The position numbers were made by a program, and so were the translations under genes. A stretch of DNA of 16,087 bases from JBOHER01 sp050701115. GTDB lineage: Bacteria; Actinomycetota; Actinomycetes; Mycobacteriales; Pseudonocardiaceae. The DNA lies in assembly GCA_050701115.1 (NCBI GenBank), contig JBOHER010000391.1, positions 1 to 16,087 of the forward strand, read 5' to 3'. Below are positions 5,863-13,522 of the stretch, piece by piece (position 1 is the first letter of the stretch; every line of letters begins with the position of its first letter). The notes under the pieces are model-generated. The model was not told where the DNA came from. It searched no databases and was given only the letters and a program-made list of their open reading frames with translations.

Positions 5863-6642
5863 CTACTTGGCGCGGACGCCCTCGGCGAGCTCGGCGGCGA
5901 GGCCACGAACCGCATCGGCACCCTGCTCGGCCTTGCTGACGAACGCGGACCCCACGATGACCGCATCGGCGAACGCGGCCACCTCGGCGGCCTGCTCGCC
6001 GGAACGGACGCCCAGCCCGACCCCGATCGGCAGGTCGGTGTGCGCACGGGTGCGGCGCACCAGATCTGCCGCGCCCGTTCCAACCTGGTCACGAGCGCCG
6101 GTCACGCCCATCACGGCGGTGGCGTAGACGAAGCCGGAACTGGCCCGCACCGTCAGGTCGATCCGCTCCTCGGAGGAGGAGGGAGCGACCAGGAAGATCC
6201 GGTCGAGGCCGTGTTCGGTCGACGCCGTCATCCACTCGTCGGCCTCATCGGGGATGAGGTCGGGGGTGATCAGGCCGAGTCCGCCCGCCGCGGCGAGGTC
6301 GCGGGCGAAGGCGTCCACGCCGTAGCGGTGTACCGGGTTCCAGTAGGTCATGACCACGGCGCGACCACCCCGCGCGGCGATCGACTCGACGACCTCGAAC
6401 ACCTGGCGCAACCGGAACCCACCGCGCAGCGCGGCATCGGCGGCCGCCTGAATCGTCGGGCCGTCCATCACCGGGTCCGAGTACGGCACGCCGACCTCGA
6501 CCAGGTCAGCGCCGCCGTCGATCATCGCGGCCAGCAGGTCCTTGGAGCCTGCGACCGTCGGATACCCAGCGGGCAGGTAACCGATCAGCGCCGACCGCCC
6601 CTCGCCGCGGGTCTCGGTGAACAGCGAATCCAGCGCGGTCAC
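5863..6642 (-). CDS. trpA: tryptophan synthase alpha subunit
   Basis: TrpA cleaves indole-3-glycerol phosphate to indole and glyceraldehyde-3-phosphate in the TrpA2B2 complex. The 259-residue protein is a normal-length TIM barrel. The catalytic region reads ADLVEVGVPYSDPVMDG, with Glu49 and Asp60 at the same numbers as in the Salmonella enzyme. ALIGYLPAGYP near residue 20 and the phosphate-binding GVGLGVRSGEQ and DAVIVGSAFV are present. The GTG at 6642 has an AGGAGGGG ribosome site (6651–6658) that overlaps the trpB stop, so it is translated as part of the trp operon. An upstream open extension of this frame lies within trpB and is not used. Unusually, trpA is followed by an accessory island instead of lgt. 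Confidence 0.97.
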   Translation of the reverse strand: MTALDSLFTETRGEGRSALIGYLPAGYPTVAGSKDLLAAMIDGGADLVEVGVPYSDPVMDGPTIQAAADAALRGGFRLRQVFEVVESIAARGGRAVVMTYWNPVHRYGVDAFARDLAAAGGLGLITPDLIPDEADEWMTASTEHGLDRIFLVAPSSSEERIDLTVRASSGFVYATAVMGVTGARDQVGTGAADLVRRTRAHTDLPIGVGLGVRSGEQAAEVAAFADAVIVGSAFVSKAEQGADAVRGLAAELAEGVRAK

Positions 6643-6656
6643 TTCGGCTCCCCCTC

Positions 6657-7910
6657 CTAGTCGACGTAGCCAAAATACTTGGCCGCGGTGTCCATGTCCT
6701 TGTCGCCGCGCCCGGACAAATTGACCAGGATCAGACCGTCCGGACCGATTTCCTTGCCCAGCGTGATCGCCCCGGCGAGCGCATGCGCGGACTCGATCGC
6801 CGGAATGATGCCCTCGGTACGAGCCAGCAACTGAAAGGCATCCATCGCCTCGGCATCGGTCACCGAGCGGTACTCGGCGCGGCCGGTGTCCTTGAGCCAC
6901 GAGTGCTCCGGGCCCACGCCGGGATAGTCAAGGCCTGCCGAGATCGAGTACGCCTCGATGGTCTGGCCGTCCTCGTCCTGCAGCAGGTAGGACAAGGCGC
7001 CGTGCAGCATCCCGGGCGAGCCCTCGGACAGGGTGGCACCGTGCTCGCCGGACTCGATGCCGTGACCGCCCGGCTCGAGGCCGACCAGCCGCACCTCCGG
7101 GTCGTCGATGAAGCCGTGGAAGATGCCGATCGCGTTCGAGCCGCCGCCGACGCAGGCTGCGACCACATCCGGAAGGCGACCTGCCTGCTCGAGGATCTGG
7201 CTGCGTGCTTCCGCGCCGATGATCTTGTGAAAGTTGCGCACCATCACCGGGAACGGATGCCCACCAGCGACCGTGCCCAGCAGGTAGTGCGTGGTGTCCA
7301 CGTTGGTCACCCAGTCCCGCAGCGCCTCGTTGATCGCGTCCTTGAGGGTGCGCGAGCCGGTCTTTACCGGGATCACCTCGGCGCCGAGCAGCCGCATGCG
7401 GGCGACGTTGAGCGCCTGCCGCCGGGTGTCGACCTCGCCCATGTAGACCGTGCAATCCAGGCCCATCAGCGCGCACGCGGTCGCGGTCGCCACACCGTGT
7501 TGGCCCGCTCCGGTCTCGGCGATGACCCGCTTCTTGCCCATCCGCTTGGTCAGCAGCGCCTGGCCGAGCACGTTGTTGATTTTGTGCGAGCCGGTGTGGT
7601 TGAGGTCCTCCCGCTTGAGAAAGATCCGCGCGCCGCCCGCGTGCTCGGCGAACCGGGGGGCTTCGGTCAACAGCGACGGCCGACCGGCGTAGTCGCGCAG
7701 CAGGCGCTTGAACTCGCCGACGAAATCGGGATCCAGCCGCGCCTTGTCGTATTCGGCTGCCAACTCGTCGAGTGCACCGATGAGGGCCTCCGGCATGAAC
7801 CGTCCGCCGTAGGGGCCGAAGTGGCCCTTGGCGTCGGGATCGTGATCGGTCCGGGCATGCTGGTCGGACTCGTCCTCGGGCCGCTGGGTCACCGGCTCGG
7901 CCTCGGGCAT
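6657..7910 (-). CDS. trpB: tryptophan synthase beta subunit
   Basis: TrpB joins indole and serine to tryptophan using PLP. The 417-residue frame contains FGPYGGRFMPEAL, the PLP-lysine motif HTGSHKINNVLGQALL (Lys110 counting from the ATG), ETGAGQHGVATA, the phosphate-binding GGGSNAIG and SAHALAGA. All belong to a standard trpB1. Two starts compete. ATG at 7910 overlaps trpC by 22 bases. GTG at 7892 gives a 4-base GTGA overlap with the trpC stop, the pattern seen elsewhere in this operon. The first 25 or so residues are a charged, variable extension, so either is possible. trpA follows after 14 bases. Confidence 0.97.
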   Translation of the reverse strand: MPEAEPVTQRPEDESDQHARTDHDPDAKGHFGPYGGRFMPEALIGALDELAAEYDKARLDPDFVGEFKRLLRDYAGRPSLLTEAPRFAEHAGGARIFLKREDLNHTGSHKINNVLGQALLTKRMGKKRVIAETGAGQHGVATATACALMGLDCTVYMGEVDTRRQALNVARMRLLGAEVIPVKTGSRTLKDAINEALRDWVTNVDTTHYLLGTVAGGHPFPVMVRNFHKIIGAEARSQILEQAGRLPDVVAACVGGGSNAIGIFHGFIDDPEVRLVGLEPGGHGIESGEHGATLSEGSPGMLHGALSYLLQDEDGQTIEAYSISAGLDYPGVGPEHSWLKDTGRAEYRSVTDAEAMDAFQLLARTEGIIPAIESAHALAGAITLGKEIGPDGLILVNLSGRGDKDMDTAAKYFGYVD

Positions 7911-8698
7911 GCCGGGTGTGATCCCGCCGTCACCAACTGCACCACGGCCGCCTTGGGGTCCGCCGCGGCGACCAGCCCTTCACCGACCAGCACCGCGTCG
8001 GCACCGGCACCGGCATAGGTCATCAGGTCACCCGGACCACGCACGCCGGACTCGGCGATCTTGAGGACACCAGCGGGCATGCCTGGAGCGAGGCGGCCGA
8101 ACGCGTCCCTGTCCACCTCGAGTGTGTGCAGGTTGCGGGCGTTGATGCCGATGACCTCGGCACCGGCAGCGAGGGCGCGGTCACATTCTTCGGCGTTGTG
8201 CACCTCGACCAGCGCGGTCATCCCGAGCGACTCGACGCGGTCCAGCAACGACACGAGCGCGTTCTGTTCCAGGGCGGCGACAATCAGCAGCACCATGTCC
8301 GCGCCGTGCAGGCGCGCCTCGTGCACCTGATAGGGGCTGACGATGAAGTCCTTGCGCAGCAGCGGCACGTCCACCGCGGCGCGCACCGCGTCGAGGTCGG
8401 CGAGCGAGCCGCCGAACCGGCGCTGCTCGGTCAGCACGCTGATCACCCGAGCGCCCGCGTCGGCATAGTCCTTGGCCAGCGCGGCCGGATCGGAGATCTC
8501 GGCGAGTTGCCCCTTGGACGGGCTACGGCGCTTGACCTCCGCGATCACACCGATGCCGGGCTCGCGCAGCGCCGCCGTCGCGTTACGGGGTTCCGGTGCC
8601 TTCGCCGCCTTCTGTTTGAGCTCGTCGAACGGCATGATCGCTTCGCGCGCCGCCAGGTCCTCCCGGACACCGGCCACGATGTCATCCAGAACGCTCAC
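7889..8698 (-). CDS. trpC: indole-3-glycerol phosphate synthase
   Basis: TrpC closes carboxyphenylamino-deoxyribulose-5-phosphate to indole-3-glycerol phosphate. The 269-residue TIM barrel shows IAEVKRRSPSKG (near residue 52), the catalytic LLRKDFIVSPYQVHEAR, VEVHNAEE, GINARNLHTLEVD and KIAESGV, all diagnostic. The GTG at 8698 is chosen because it overlaps, as GTGA, the stop of a 17-codon ORF that carries the ribosome site. There is no separate Shine–Dalgarno sequence directly before trpC, so it probably depends on translation of that small ORF. The C-terminal tail overlaps the start of trpB. No TrpF domain is fused to it. Confidence 0.97.
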   Translation of the reverse strand: MSVLDDIVAGVREDLAAREAIMPFDELKQKAAKAPEPRNATAALREPGIGVIAEVKRRSPSKGQLAEISDPAALAKDYADAGARVISVLTEQRRFGGSLADLDAVRAAVDVPLLRKDFIVSPYQVHEARLHGADMVLLIVAALEQNALVSLLDRVESLGMTALVEVHNAEECDRALAAGAEVIGINARNLHTLEVDRDAFGRLAPGMPAGVLKIAESGVRGPGDLMTYAGAGADAVLVGEGLVAAADPKAAVVQLVTAGSHPACPRPSR

Positions 8699-8748
8699 CG
8701 TGTCTCACCGGATACCTGATCGATGATTCGGCTCAGCTGCTCGCTCAC
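8695..8748 (-). CDS. 17-residue ORF translationally coupled to trpC
   Basis: GTG at 8748 opens a frame coding MSEQLSRIIDQVSGETR and ending in TGA at 8697–8695, which overlaps the trpC GTG by four bases. GGGAAGGGAAG (8754–8764) lies 5 bases before the start, so this is the first well-signalled start after the preceding membrane-protein gene. It has no Trp codon and so is not a classical trp attenuator peptide. It may simply load ribosomes for trpC, or be the remains of a longer small protein. Too short for similarity to be judged. Confidence 0.5.
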   Translation of the reverse strand: MSEQLSRIIDQVSGETR

Positions 8749-8773
8749 AAAAACTTCCCTTCCCGCCGTGCAG

Positions 8774-8779
8774 ATGCTA
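8774..8779 (-). promoter_or_regulatory. candidate internal -10 for trpCBA
   Basis: TAGCAT on the minus strand lies 25 bases before the small ORF start, in the 74-base gap after the TIGR02234-type gene. The upstream -35 is weak, so this is suggestive only. Confidence 0.25.
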
Positions 8780-8822
8780 CCCGCGTACGCAGGCACAACC
8801 CGGGCCGGGGTCGCCGCGCGGG

Positions 8823-9347
8823 TTACTCACGGGTAGTGGGATCTTCCCCTTCGGACAGGGCATTCCAGAGGTCGTTATCGCTGCCCGTAGCGGCCTTGCC
8901 GGGCCGAGGATTCGCATACCGAGCGCCCAGCCTGGGCATGGTCCGCGCCGCCCTGAACCCGATCGCACCCCCGGTGATCACCAGGAGGCCGCCGAATAGC
9001 CCCAGGCCATGTCCCGGCCTGAGTTCGCCGCCGATCAGCGACGTCATGGTGACCACACACACCGCGACACCGGCGAACGCCAGCAGCGCCGACAGGGCGC
9101 GCCTTGCCCACCCGCCGGTGGCGACCATTCCGGCGATCCCGGCCAGCGCAAGCAGCGCGAGCGGGACCAGCGCGGGCGCCCGCTGCGCGCCGGTTTCGGC
9201 GACCTCGACCAGGCCGCGCACCCCGGCATCCTCGACGGTCAGCACCCATGCCATGCGCGAGGAGACCCACACCGCGGCAGCGCCGAGCAGCAACGACACC
9301 ACGACCATCCACAGTGGACGCCTAGCCGCTGGCGCTCGCTCAGTCAA
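8823..9347 (-). CDS. Trp-operon membrane protein (TIGR02234 family)
   Basis: The 174-residue protein has four membrane helices: PLWMVVVSLLLGAAAVWVSS, ALVPLALLALAGIAGMVA, ALSALLAFAGVAVCVVTM and LGLFGGLLVITGGAIGFR. Its soluble tail contains MPRLGARYANP and DLWNALSEGEDPT. That topology and tail, between trpE and trpC, identify the actinobacterial tryptophan-operon-associated family of unknown function. The WVLTVEDAGVRGL loop after helix 1 is extracellular in such models. The best start is TTG at 9347, overlapping the trpE stop (TTGACTGA); an upstream extension to 9401 would run inside trpE. A GGAG lies about nine bases before. It is translated with trpE. Confidence 0.9.
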   Translation of the reverse strand: MTERAPAARRPLWMVVVSLLLGAAAVWVSSRMAWVLTVEDAGVRGLVEVAETGAQRAPALVPLALLALAGIAGMVATGGWARRALSALLAFAGVAVCVVTMTSLIGGELRPGHGLGLFGGLLVITGGAIGFRAARTMPRLGARYANPRPGKAATGSDNDLWNALSEGEDPTTRE

Positions 9348-10941
9348 CAGCGTCCGCTCCGGTCCCCTGCGCGGGCGCGCGCATGGTCTGTGCGGCGGCA
9401 ACGGCCGACAACACCGTGCGGGCTTTGTTCAGCGATTCGTTGTCCTCGTAATCGGGGTCGGAGTCGGCCACGACTCCCCCGCCTGCCTGCACGTAGGCCA
9501 CCCCGTCGCGCATCAACGCGGTCCGGATCGCGATCGCCGTGTCGGCGTCGCCCGCGAAGTCGAAGTACCCGACGACGCCACCGTACAGGCCGCGCCGGGT
9601 GGGTTCGATCTCCTCGATGAGCTCCATCGCTCGCACCTTCGGCGCGCCGGAAAGTGTGCCTGCCGGGAAACACGCCGTGACCGCGTCGAAGGCGGTCTTG
9701 TCGTCCGCGAGTTCCCCGGTGACCGTCGAGACGATGTGCATCACGTGGCTGTAGCGCTCGATGGTGAAGAAATCCACCACATGCACCGTGCCGGGCTTGC
9801 ACACCCGGCCGAGGTCATTGCGGCCGAGGTCGACCAGCATCAGATGCTCCGCGCGCTCCTTGTCGTCGGCGAGCAGATCCTTGGCGAGCAGCGCGTCCTC
9901 ATCGGGGTCGACGCCACGCCAGCGGGTGCCGGCGATCGGATGCGTCGTCGCCCGTCCTTCCCGGACGGTCACCAGCGATTCCGGGCTCGAGCCGACGATG
10001 TCGAAGGCAATCTGCTCGCCGTCGGAATCAAGCCCGTCCAGCCGGAGCAGATACATGTACGGGCTCGGGTTTGAGGTGCGCAGCACTCGGTACACGTCCA
10101 GCGCGTCGGCATCGGTGGCCATTTCGAAGCGCTGCGATGGCACCACCTGGAACGCTTCGCCCGCGTGGATCGCCTCCACCGCGGTGAGCACGGCCTTGTG
10201 GTAGTCGGCCTTGTCACGGCGGCGGGTGAATTCGGGCGCAGGCCGGGAGAAGGTGACCGCGGTGGGCGGGGCGTGCGTGGCCAGTTCGTCGGTCATCTCG
10301 TCGAGCCTGCGGACGGCGTCGTCGTAAGCGGCGTCGACTCGCTCCCGTGAGTCGCCTTCCCCAGCCTGCCGACGGTTGAGGCATTCATCGAGCACCGCGT
10401 TCGCGATCAGCGTGACCGTGCCCTCGTGGTGATCGAAAGCCGCCAGGTCGGTGGCCAGCAACATGATCAGCTCGGGAATCCGCAGGTCGTTGTCGGCGAG
10501 TTCGGGCAGCTTCTCCAGCCAGCGAACCGCGTCGTAGCCGATATAGCCCACCATGCCGCCGGTGAGCGGGGGCATCCCGGGCAGCGGTTCGGTGTGCAGT
10601 GCGGCAATCGTGTCCCGCAGCACGGCCAGCGGATTGCCCTCGGCGGGCAGACCGGCCGGCGGGGTGCCCAGCCAGGTGGCCTTGCCGTCGCGGACGGTCA
10701 GCGCGGCCGGACTGCGCACCCCGACGAAGGACCACCGGGACCAGGACTGACCGTTTTCGGCTGATTCGAACAGGAACGTGCCGGGCCGATCGCCTGCGAG
10801 CTTGCGGTACAGGGCGATCGGCGTCTCCGCGTCGGCCAACAGCGTGCGCACGACGGGGATGACCCGGCGCGTCGACGCGAGCGAGCGGAACTCGCCGCGG
10901 CTCGGGCTGACCGCACCGACGCCGGTACTGGTGTTCACCAT
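9340..10941 (-). CDS. trpE: anthranilate synthase component I
   Basis: TrpE forms anthranilate from chorismate and ammonia; the glutamine subunit (TrpG) is not in this window. The 533-residue protein has the N-terminal feedback-binding stretch TFLFESAENG and the catalytic C-terminal domain with FDIVGSSPESLV, HPIAGTRWRG, LVDLGRNDLGRVCKPGTV, GTLSGAPKVRAMELI and YGGVVGYFDF. All are standard for a Trp-sensitive TrpE, so allosteric inhibition by tryptophan is expected. The ATG at 10941 is used; the frame stays open to 10974 but with no better start. A CACAAT hexamer ends 7 bases before the ATG, suggesting a leaderless mRNA. No Trp-rich leader peptide or attenuator is visible upstream. It heads the trp unit, divergent from a TetR gene. 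Confidence 0.97.
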   Translation of the reverse strand: MVNTSTGVGAVSPSRGEFRSLASTRRVIPVVRTLLADAETPIALYRKLAGDRPGTFLFESAENGQSWSRWSFVGVRSPAALTVRDGKATWLGTPPAGLPAEGNPLAVLRDTIAALHTEPLPGMPPLTGGMVGYIGYDAVRWLEKLPELADNDLRIPELIMLLATDLAAFDHHEGTVTLIANAVLDECLNRRQAGEGDSRERVDAAYDDAVRRLDEMTDELATHAPPTAVTFSRPAPEFTRRRDKADYHKAVLTAVEAIHAGEAFQVVPSQRFEMATDADALDVYRVLRTSNPSPYMYLLRLDGLDSDGEQIAFDIVGSSPESLVTVREGRATTHPIAGTRWRGVDPDEDALLAKDLLADDKERAEHLMLVDLGRNDLGRVCKPGTVHVVDFFTIERYSHVMHIVSTVTGELADDKTAFDAVTACFPAGTLSGAPKVRAMELIEEIEPTRRGLYGGVVGYFDFAGDADTAIAIRTALMRDGVAYVQAGGGVVADSDPDYEDNESLNKARTVLSAVAAAQTMRAPAQGTGADAVD

Positions 10942-10943
10942 GC

Positions 10944-10957
10944 GGGCAATTGTGCCC
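10944..10957 (-). promoter_or_regulatory. trpE start-site palindrome overlapping a -10
   Basis: GGGCA-ATTG-TGCCC is a 5-base-arm inverted repeat just before the trpE ATG. The minus-strand CACAAT (10949–10954, 4 of 6 to TATAAT) lies within it, so a protein bound here would block trpE transcription. The -35 is weak. Confidence 0.35.
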
Positions 10958-10991
10958 TGCGGAGATCGGCCCACCCGTCACGGACCACGCA

Positions 10992-11018
10992 CACAATTCA
11001 TGTCCTGTTGAATTTGTG
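10992..11018. promoter_or_regulatory. near-perfect inverted repeat between trpE and TetR
   Basis: CACAATTCA (10992–11000) and TGAATTTGTG (11009–11018) are inverted copies with one extra base. The element overlaps the -35 of the TetR gene and lies 51 bases upstream of trpE. It is the natural candidate operator for autoregulation by the TetR protein at 11043, possibly touching trpE as well. Confidence 0.45.
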
Positions 11019-11036
11019 CCCGGCTCGGGTCATGAT
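11008..11036 (+). promoter_or_regulatory. promoter of the TetR gene
   Basis: TTGAAT (11008–11013) and CATGAT (11031–11036), with an ideal 17-base spacer, are each 4 of 6 to consensus. The GTG start is 6 bases past the -10, so the mRNA is probably leaderless. Confidence 0.5.
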
Positions 11037-11042
11037 GGTGCG

Positions 11043-11660
11043 GTGACCACAGCCAAGAATGAGCACGCTACCGGCAAGCGACGCGGTCGGCGGCGGGGTG
11101 GGCAGGACACCCGCGCCGCACTGCTCGAGGCCGCCCTGGCCGTGTTCGCCGAATCCGGCTACGACGGGGCCACGGTGCGCGGGATCGCGAACCGTGCGGG
11201 CGTCGACGCGGCCATGGTGAACCACTGGTTCGGGAGCAAGGAAGGCCTGTTCGCCGAGGCGGTGCTGCAATTGCCGTTCAACCCCAAGGAAATCCTAGGG
11301 TATCTGCTGGACGGCGAGGTCAACACGCTCGGCGAGCGGATCGTGCGGCGCTTCCTCACGGTGTGGGATTCGGCCGATGGCGGCGTCTTCGTCGCTCTGG
11401 TGCGCAGCGTCGCAAGCTACGAACAGGCACGACACGTGCTCCGCGACTTCTTCCTCAAGTACGTCTTCAGTGGCGTGATCGCCGCGACCGGCTCGGATCA
11501 GCAGCAACTGCGGGCCACGCTGTGCGCGACGCAGATGATCGGTCTCGGCATGGTGCGCTACGTCGGGCAGTTCGAGCCGCTGGCCTCCGCCGACATCGAC
11601 ACCCTGGTCACCGCGATCGCACCGACCGTACAGCGCTACCTGACCGGCGACATCACCTGA
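11043..11660 (+). CDS. TetR-family transcriptional regulator
   Basis: The 205-residue protein has a basic N-terminal arm (KRRGRRRGG), then a TetR DNA-binding domain at about residues 24–72: TRAALLEAALAVFAESGYDG, IANRAGVDAAMVNHWFGSKE. The ligand-binding half ends with a helix pair bearing MIGLGMVRYVGQFEPLAS and YLTGDIT. The GTG at 11043 is chosen because a 17-spaced promoter ends 6 bases before it and because the upstream extension to 10950 is noncoding in style. It is divergent from trpE and followed by a HTH-less paralogue. The ligand and targets are unknown; an inverted repeat in its own promoter suggests autorepression. Confidence 0.88.
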   Translation: MTTAKNEHATGKRRGRRRGGQDTRAALLEAALAVFAESGYDGATVRGIANRAGVDAAMVNHWFGSKEGLFAEAVLQLPFNPKEILGYLLDGEVNTLGERIVRRFLTVWDSADGGVFVALVRSVASYEQARHVLRDFFLKYVFSGVIAATGSDQQQLRATLCATQMIGLGMVRYVGQFEPLASADIDTLVTAIAPTVQRYLTGDIT

Positions 11661-11730
11661 CCCGCGGATCACCGCTTCGCACACCGCGAGTTGCCTTGAA
11701 GGACGACCTCACCGCGACCATGCTGGGCAC

Positions 11731-12183
11731 GTGGAGTCAGGTGAGCGCGGACGTGGCGGTGACATCACCGACCTGTGGTCGGCGATGCGGAAACTTCCGT
11801 TCATTCCCGGGGACATGATCGACAAACTGGTCACCGGGACGACCACCGAACTGGGCAAACGCACCCTCTACCTGCTGCTCACCACGTGGGACGCGACGGG
11901 CGGCGGGCCATTCGCGGCCGGCACGATCGGCACCATCGGTGTGGACAAAGCCGGGCAGATGCTCGAGGAACTGTTCGTCGCCAGAATCTTCAGCCGCCTG
12001 CTCAAGGCGGTGGGCGCGGATCGGCTTCGGCTCCGAGCTTCGCTCTGCGCATCGCAGCTCGTCGGTCTGGGCATGTTGCGCTACGTGTCGAAAACCGAGC
12101 CGCTGGCCTCCGTCAACGTCGACACCGTGGTCGCGGCCGTCGCCCCCACGCTGCAGCGCTACCTCACCGGCGACATCGAGTGA
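11731..12183 (+). pseudogene. orphan TetR C-terminal ligand domain (HTH lost)
   Basis: About 140 residues align by eye to the second half of the TetR protein encoded just upstream. Shared features are LPFIPGDMIDKL against LPFNPKEILGYL, TTWDATGGGPF against TVWDSADGGVF, SLCASQLVGLGMLRYVSKTE against TLCATQMIGLGMVRYVGQFE, then PLAS and LQRYLTGDIE. No helix-turn-helix is encoded upstream in any frame; the sequence before 11770 is unrelated. The longest start is GTG 11731 without a ribosome site, with an ATG at 11785 as alternative. The domain itself has no stop or frameshift over about 130 codons, so it may still be translated as a dimerisation partner or decoy. The simplest view is a truncated duplicate. 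Confidence 0.65.
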
Positions 12184-12209
12184 GGGACACTCGCCTGCGA
12201 CTTTCCCGC

Positions 12210-12569
12210 TCAGCGCTCGGCATCGTCAGCGAGCAGCAGCCGCTCGGCAGAGTCGAAGCAGGTGCGCTCCCCGGTGTGACAGGCCGGCCCGACCTGGTCG
12301 ACCTTGAGCAGCACCGTATCGCCGTCGCAGTCGATCCGGACCTCGCGCACGTGCTGGGTGTGCCCCGAGGTCTCCCCCTTTACCCACAACTGCTGCCTGC
12401 TGCGAGAGAAGTAGGTCGCGCGGCGGGTGGTGAGCGTGTTCTCCAGCGCTTCGTCATTCATCCAGGCCATCATCAGCACGTCGGACGTCGAGTGATCGAC
12501 TACCACGGCGGCGATCAAGCCGTCCGCGTTGCGCTTCAACCGTGCCGCGATCTGCGCGTCCAGCGTCAT
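12210..12569 (-). CDS. hisI: phosphoribosyl-AMP cyclohydrolase
   Basis: HisI hydrolyses phosphoribosyl-AMP to ProFAR, the third step of histidine synthesis. The 119-residue protein has the usual monofunctional size and all metal sites: RIDCDGD (Cys81 with Asp80, Asp82 and Asp84) and ACHTGERTCF (Cys97 and Cys104). VLMMAWMNDEAL and TRRATYFSRSRQQLWVKGETSG complete the active site. The ATG at 12569 is preceded by GGAG with a 7-base gap (12577–12580), so the longer frame to 12659, overlapping hisF, is not used. It follows hisF by 46 bases. Its end faces the plus-strand TetR paralogue with 26 bases between stops and no obvious terminator. No HisE domain is fused. Confidence 0.96.
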   Translation of the reverse strand: MTLDAQIAARLKRNADGLIAAVVVDHSTSDVLMMAWMNDEALENTLTTRRATYFSRSRQQLWVKGETSGHTQHVREVRIDCDGDTVLLKVDQVGPACHTGERTCFDSAERLLLADDAER

Positions 12570-12615
12570 GCGCTCACTCCAGGGACGGGACGCGTACTCA
12601 GTAGTACCCCGGCGG

Positions 12616-13389
12616 TCACCGAACTTCGACTCCCCCGGCGCGCAATGCCGCCTTGACATCGCCGATCTTCAACTGTCCGAAGTGGAATACGCTGGCCGCG
12701 AGCACGGCATCGGCACCGGCCGCGACCGCGGGCGGGAAGTGCGCGGTGTCACCAGCACCACCGCTGGCGATCACCGGAACGCACACGGCCGCCCGCACGA
12801 GGCGGATGAGCTCGAGATCGAATCCGGCCTTGGTGCCGTCGGCATCCATCGAGTTGAGCAGGATCTCGCCCACGCCGAGTTCTTCTCCCCGCGCGGCCCA
12901 CTCGACGGCGTCGATGCCGGTACCTTTGCGCCCACCATGGGTGGTCACCTCGAACCCGGACCGGGTTGGCTCGCCGCCTTCGGGCACGCGCCGCGCGTCC
13001 ACCGACAGCACGATGCACTGCGCACCGAAGCGCCGGGATGCCTCGCGCAGCAACTCCGGTCGCGCGATGGCAGCGGTATTGATGCTGACCTTGTCGGCGC
13101 CCGCGCGCAGCAGGCGGTCGACGTCCTCGACGCTCCGCACGCCGCCACCGACGGTCAGCGGGATGAACACCTGCTCCGCGGTTCGCCGCACGACATCGAA
13201 GGTGGTCTCACGGTTTCCCGACGACGCGGTCACGTCAAGGAAGGTCAGCTCGTCGGCGCCTTCGGCGTCATAGGCGCGTGCCAGCTCGACCGGGTCACCC
13301 GCGTCGCGCAGGTTCGCGAAGTTGACACCCTTGACCACCCGTCCCGCATCGACATCGAGACAGGGGATCACCCGCACCGCAACCGACAT
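12616..13389 (-). CDS. hisF: imidazole glycerol phosphate synthase cyclase subunit
   Basis: HisF, with HisH, converts PRFAR and ammonia to imidazole glycerol phosphate and AICAR. The 257-residue TIM barrel has RVIPCLDVDAGRVVKGVNF with catalytic Asp12 and LSVDARR with Asp131, matching the conserved Asp11/Asp130 pair. LTVGGGVRSVEDV, GADKVSINTAA and VIASGGAG form the phosphate sites. The ATG at 13389 is used; a TAGGCT hexamer ends 6 bases upstream, so the mRNA may be leaderless. It is the first gene of the hisF–hisI unit seen here; hisH and hisA are not in the window. It is divergent from the TetR gene that accompanies the ABC exporter. Confidence 0.97.
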   Translation of the reverse strand: MSVAVRVIPCLDVDAGRVVKGVNFANLRDAGDPVELARAYDAEGADELTFLDVTASSGNRETTFDVVRRTAEQVFIPLTVGGGVRSVEDVDRLLRAGADKVSINTAAIARPELLREASRRFGAQCIVLSVDARRVPEGGEPTRSGFEVTTHGGRKGTGIDAVEWAARGEELGVGEILLNSMDADGTKAGFDLELIRLVRAAVCVPVIASGGAGDTAHFPPAVAAGADAVLAASVFHFGQLKIGDVKAALRAGGVEVR

Positions 13390-13395
13390 GCGTCC

Positions 13396-13401
13396 AGCCT
13401 A
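13396..13401 (-). promoter_or_regulatory. candidate -10 of hisF
   Basis: TAGGCT (TAnnnT) on the minus strand is followed by 6 bases and the hisF ATG. The -35 is poor. Confidence 0.35.
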
Positions 13402-13486
13402 CGTGGCGCTCCGCCGGGTGACGGGAGGGCACTGCGGCGGCGCGAAGCGTCTCGATGTGCGGGTGGGGGCGGGTGACGGGTGGGCA

Positions 13487-13492
13487 TAGGCT
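13487..13492 (+). promoter_or_regulatory. candidate -10 of the exporter TetR gene
   Basis: TAGGCT lies 30 bases before the ATG at 13523, leaving a short leader that includes AGGGCGG (13511–13517) as a weak ribosome site. No convincing -35. Confidence 0.25.
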
Positions 13493-13522
13493 TGATCGCA
13501 TCCAGATGTTAGGGCGGTGGAC

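Noticed and set aside
6783..8018. 411-codon plus-strand frame
   Set aside because: Antisense to trpB and trpC, which have full motif sets.
8836..10074. 412-codon plus-strand frame
   Set aside because: Antisense to trpE and the TIGR02234-type gene.
10942..11042. Tryptophan attenuator leader upstream of trpE
   Set aside because: Short frames there (for example one coding MNCVRGP) have no Trp codons, and no terminator/antiterminator pair with a T-run is visible.
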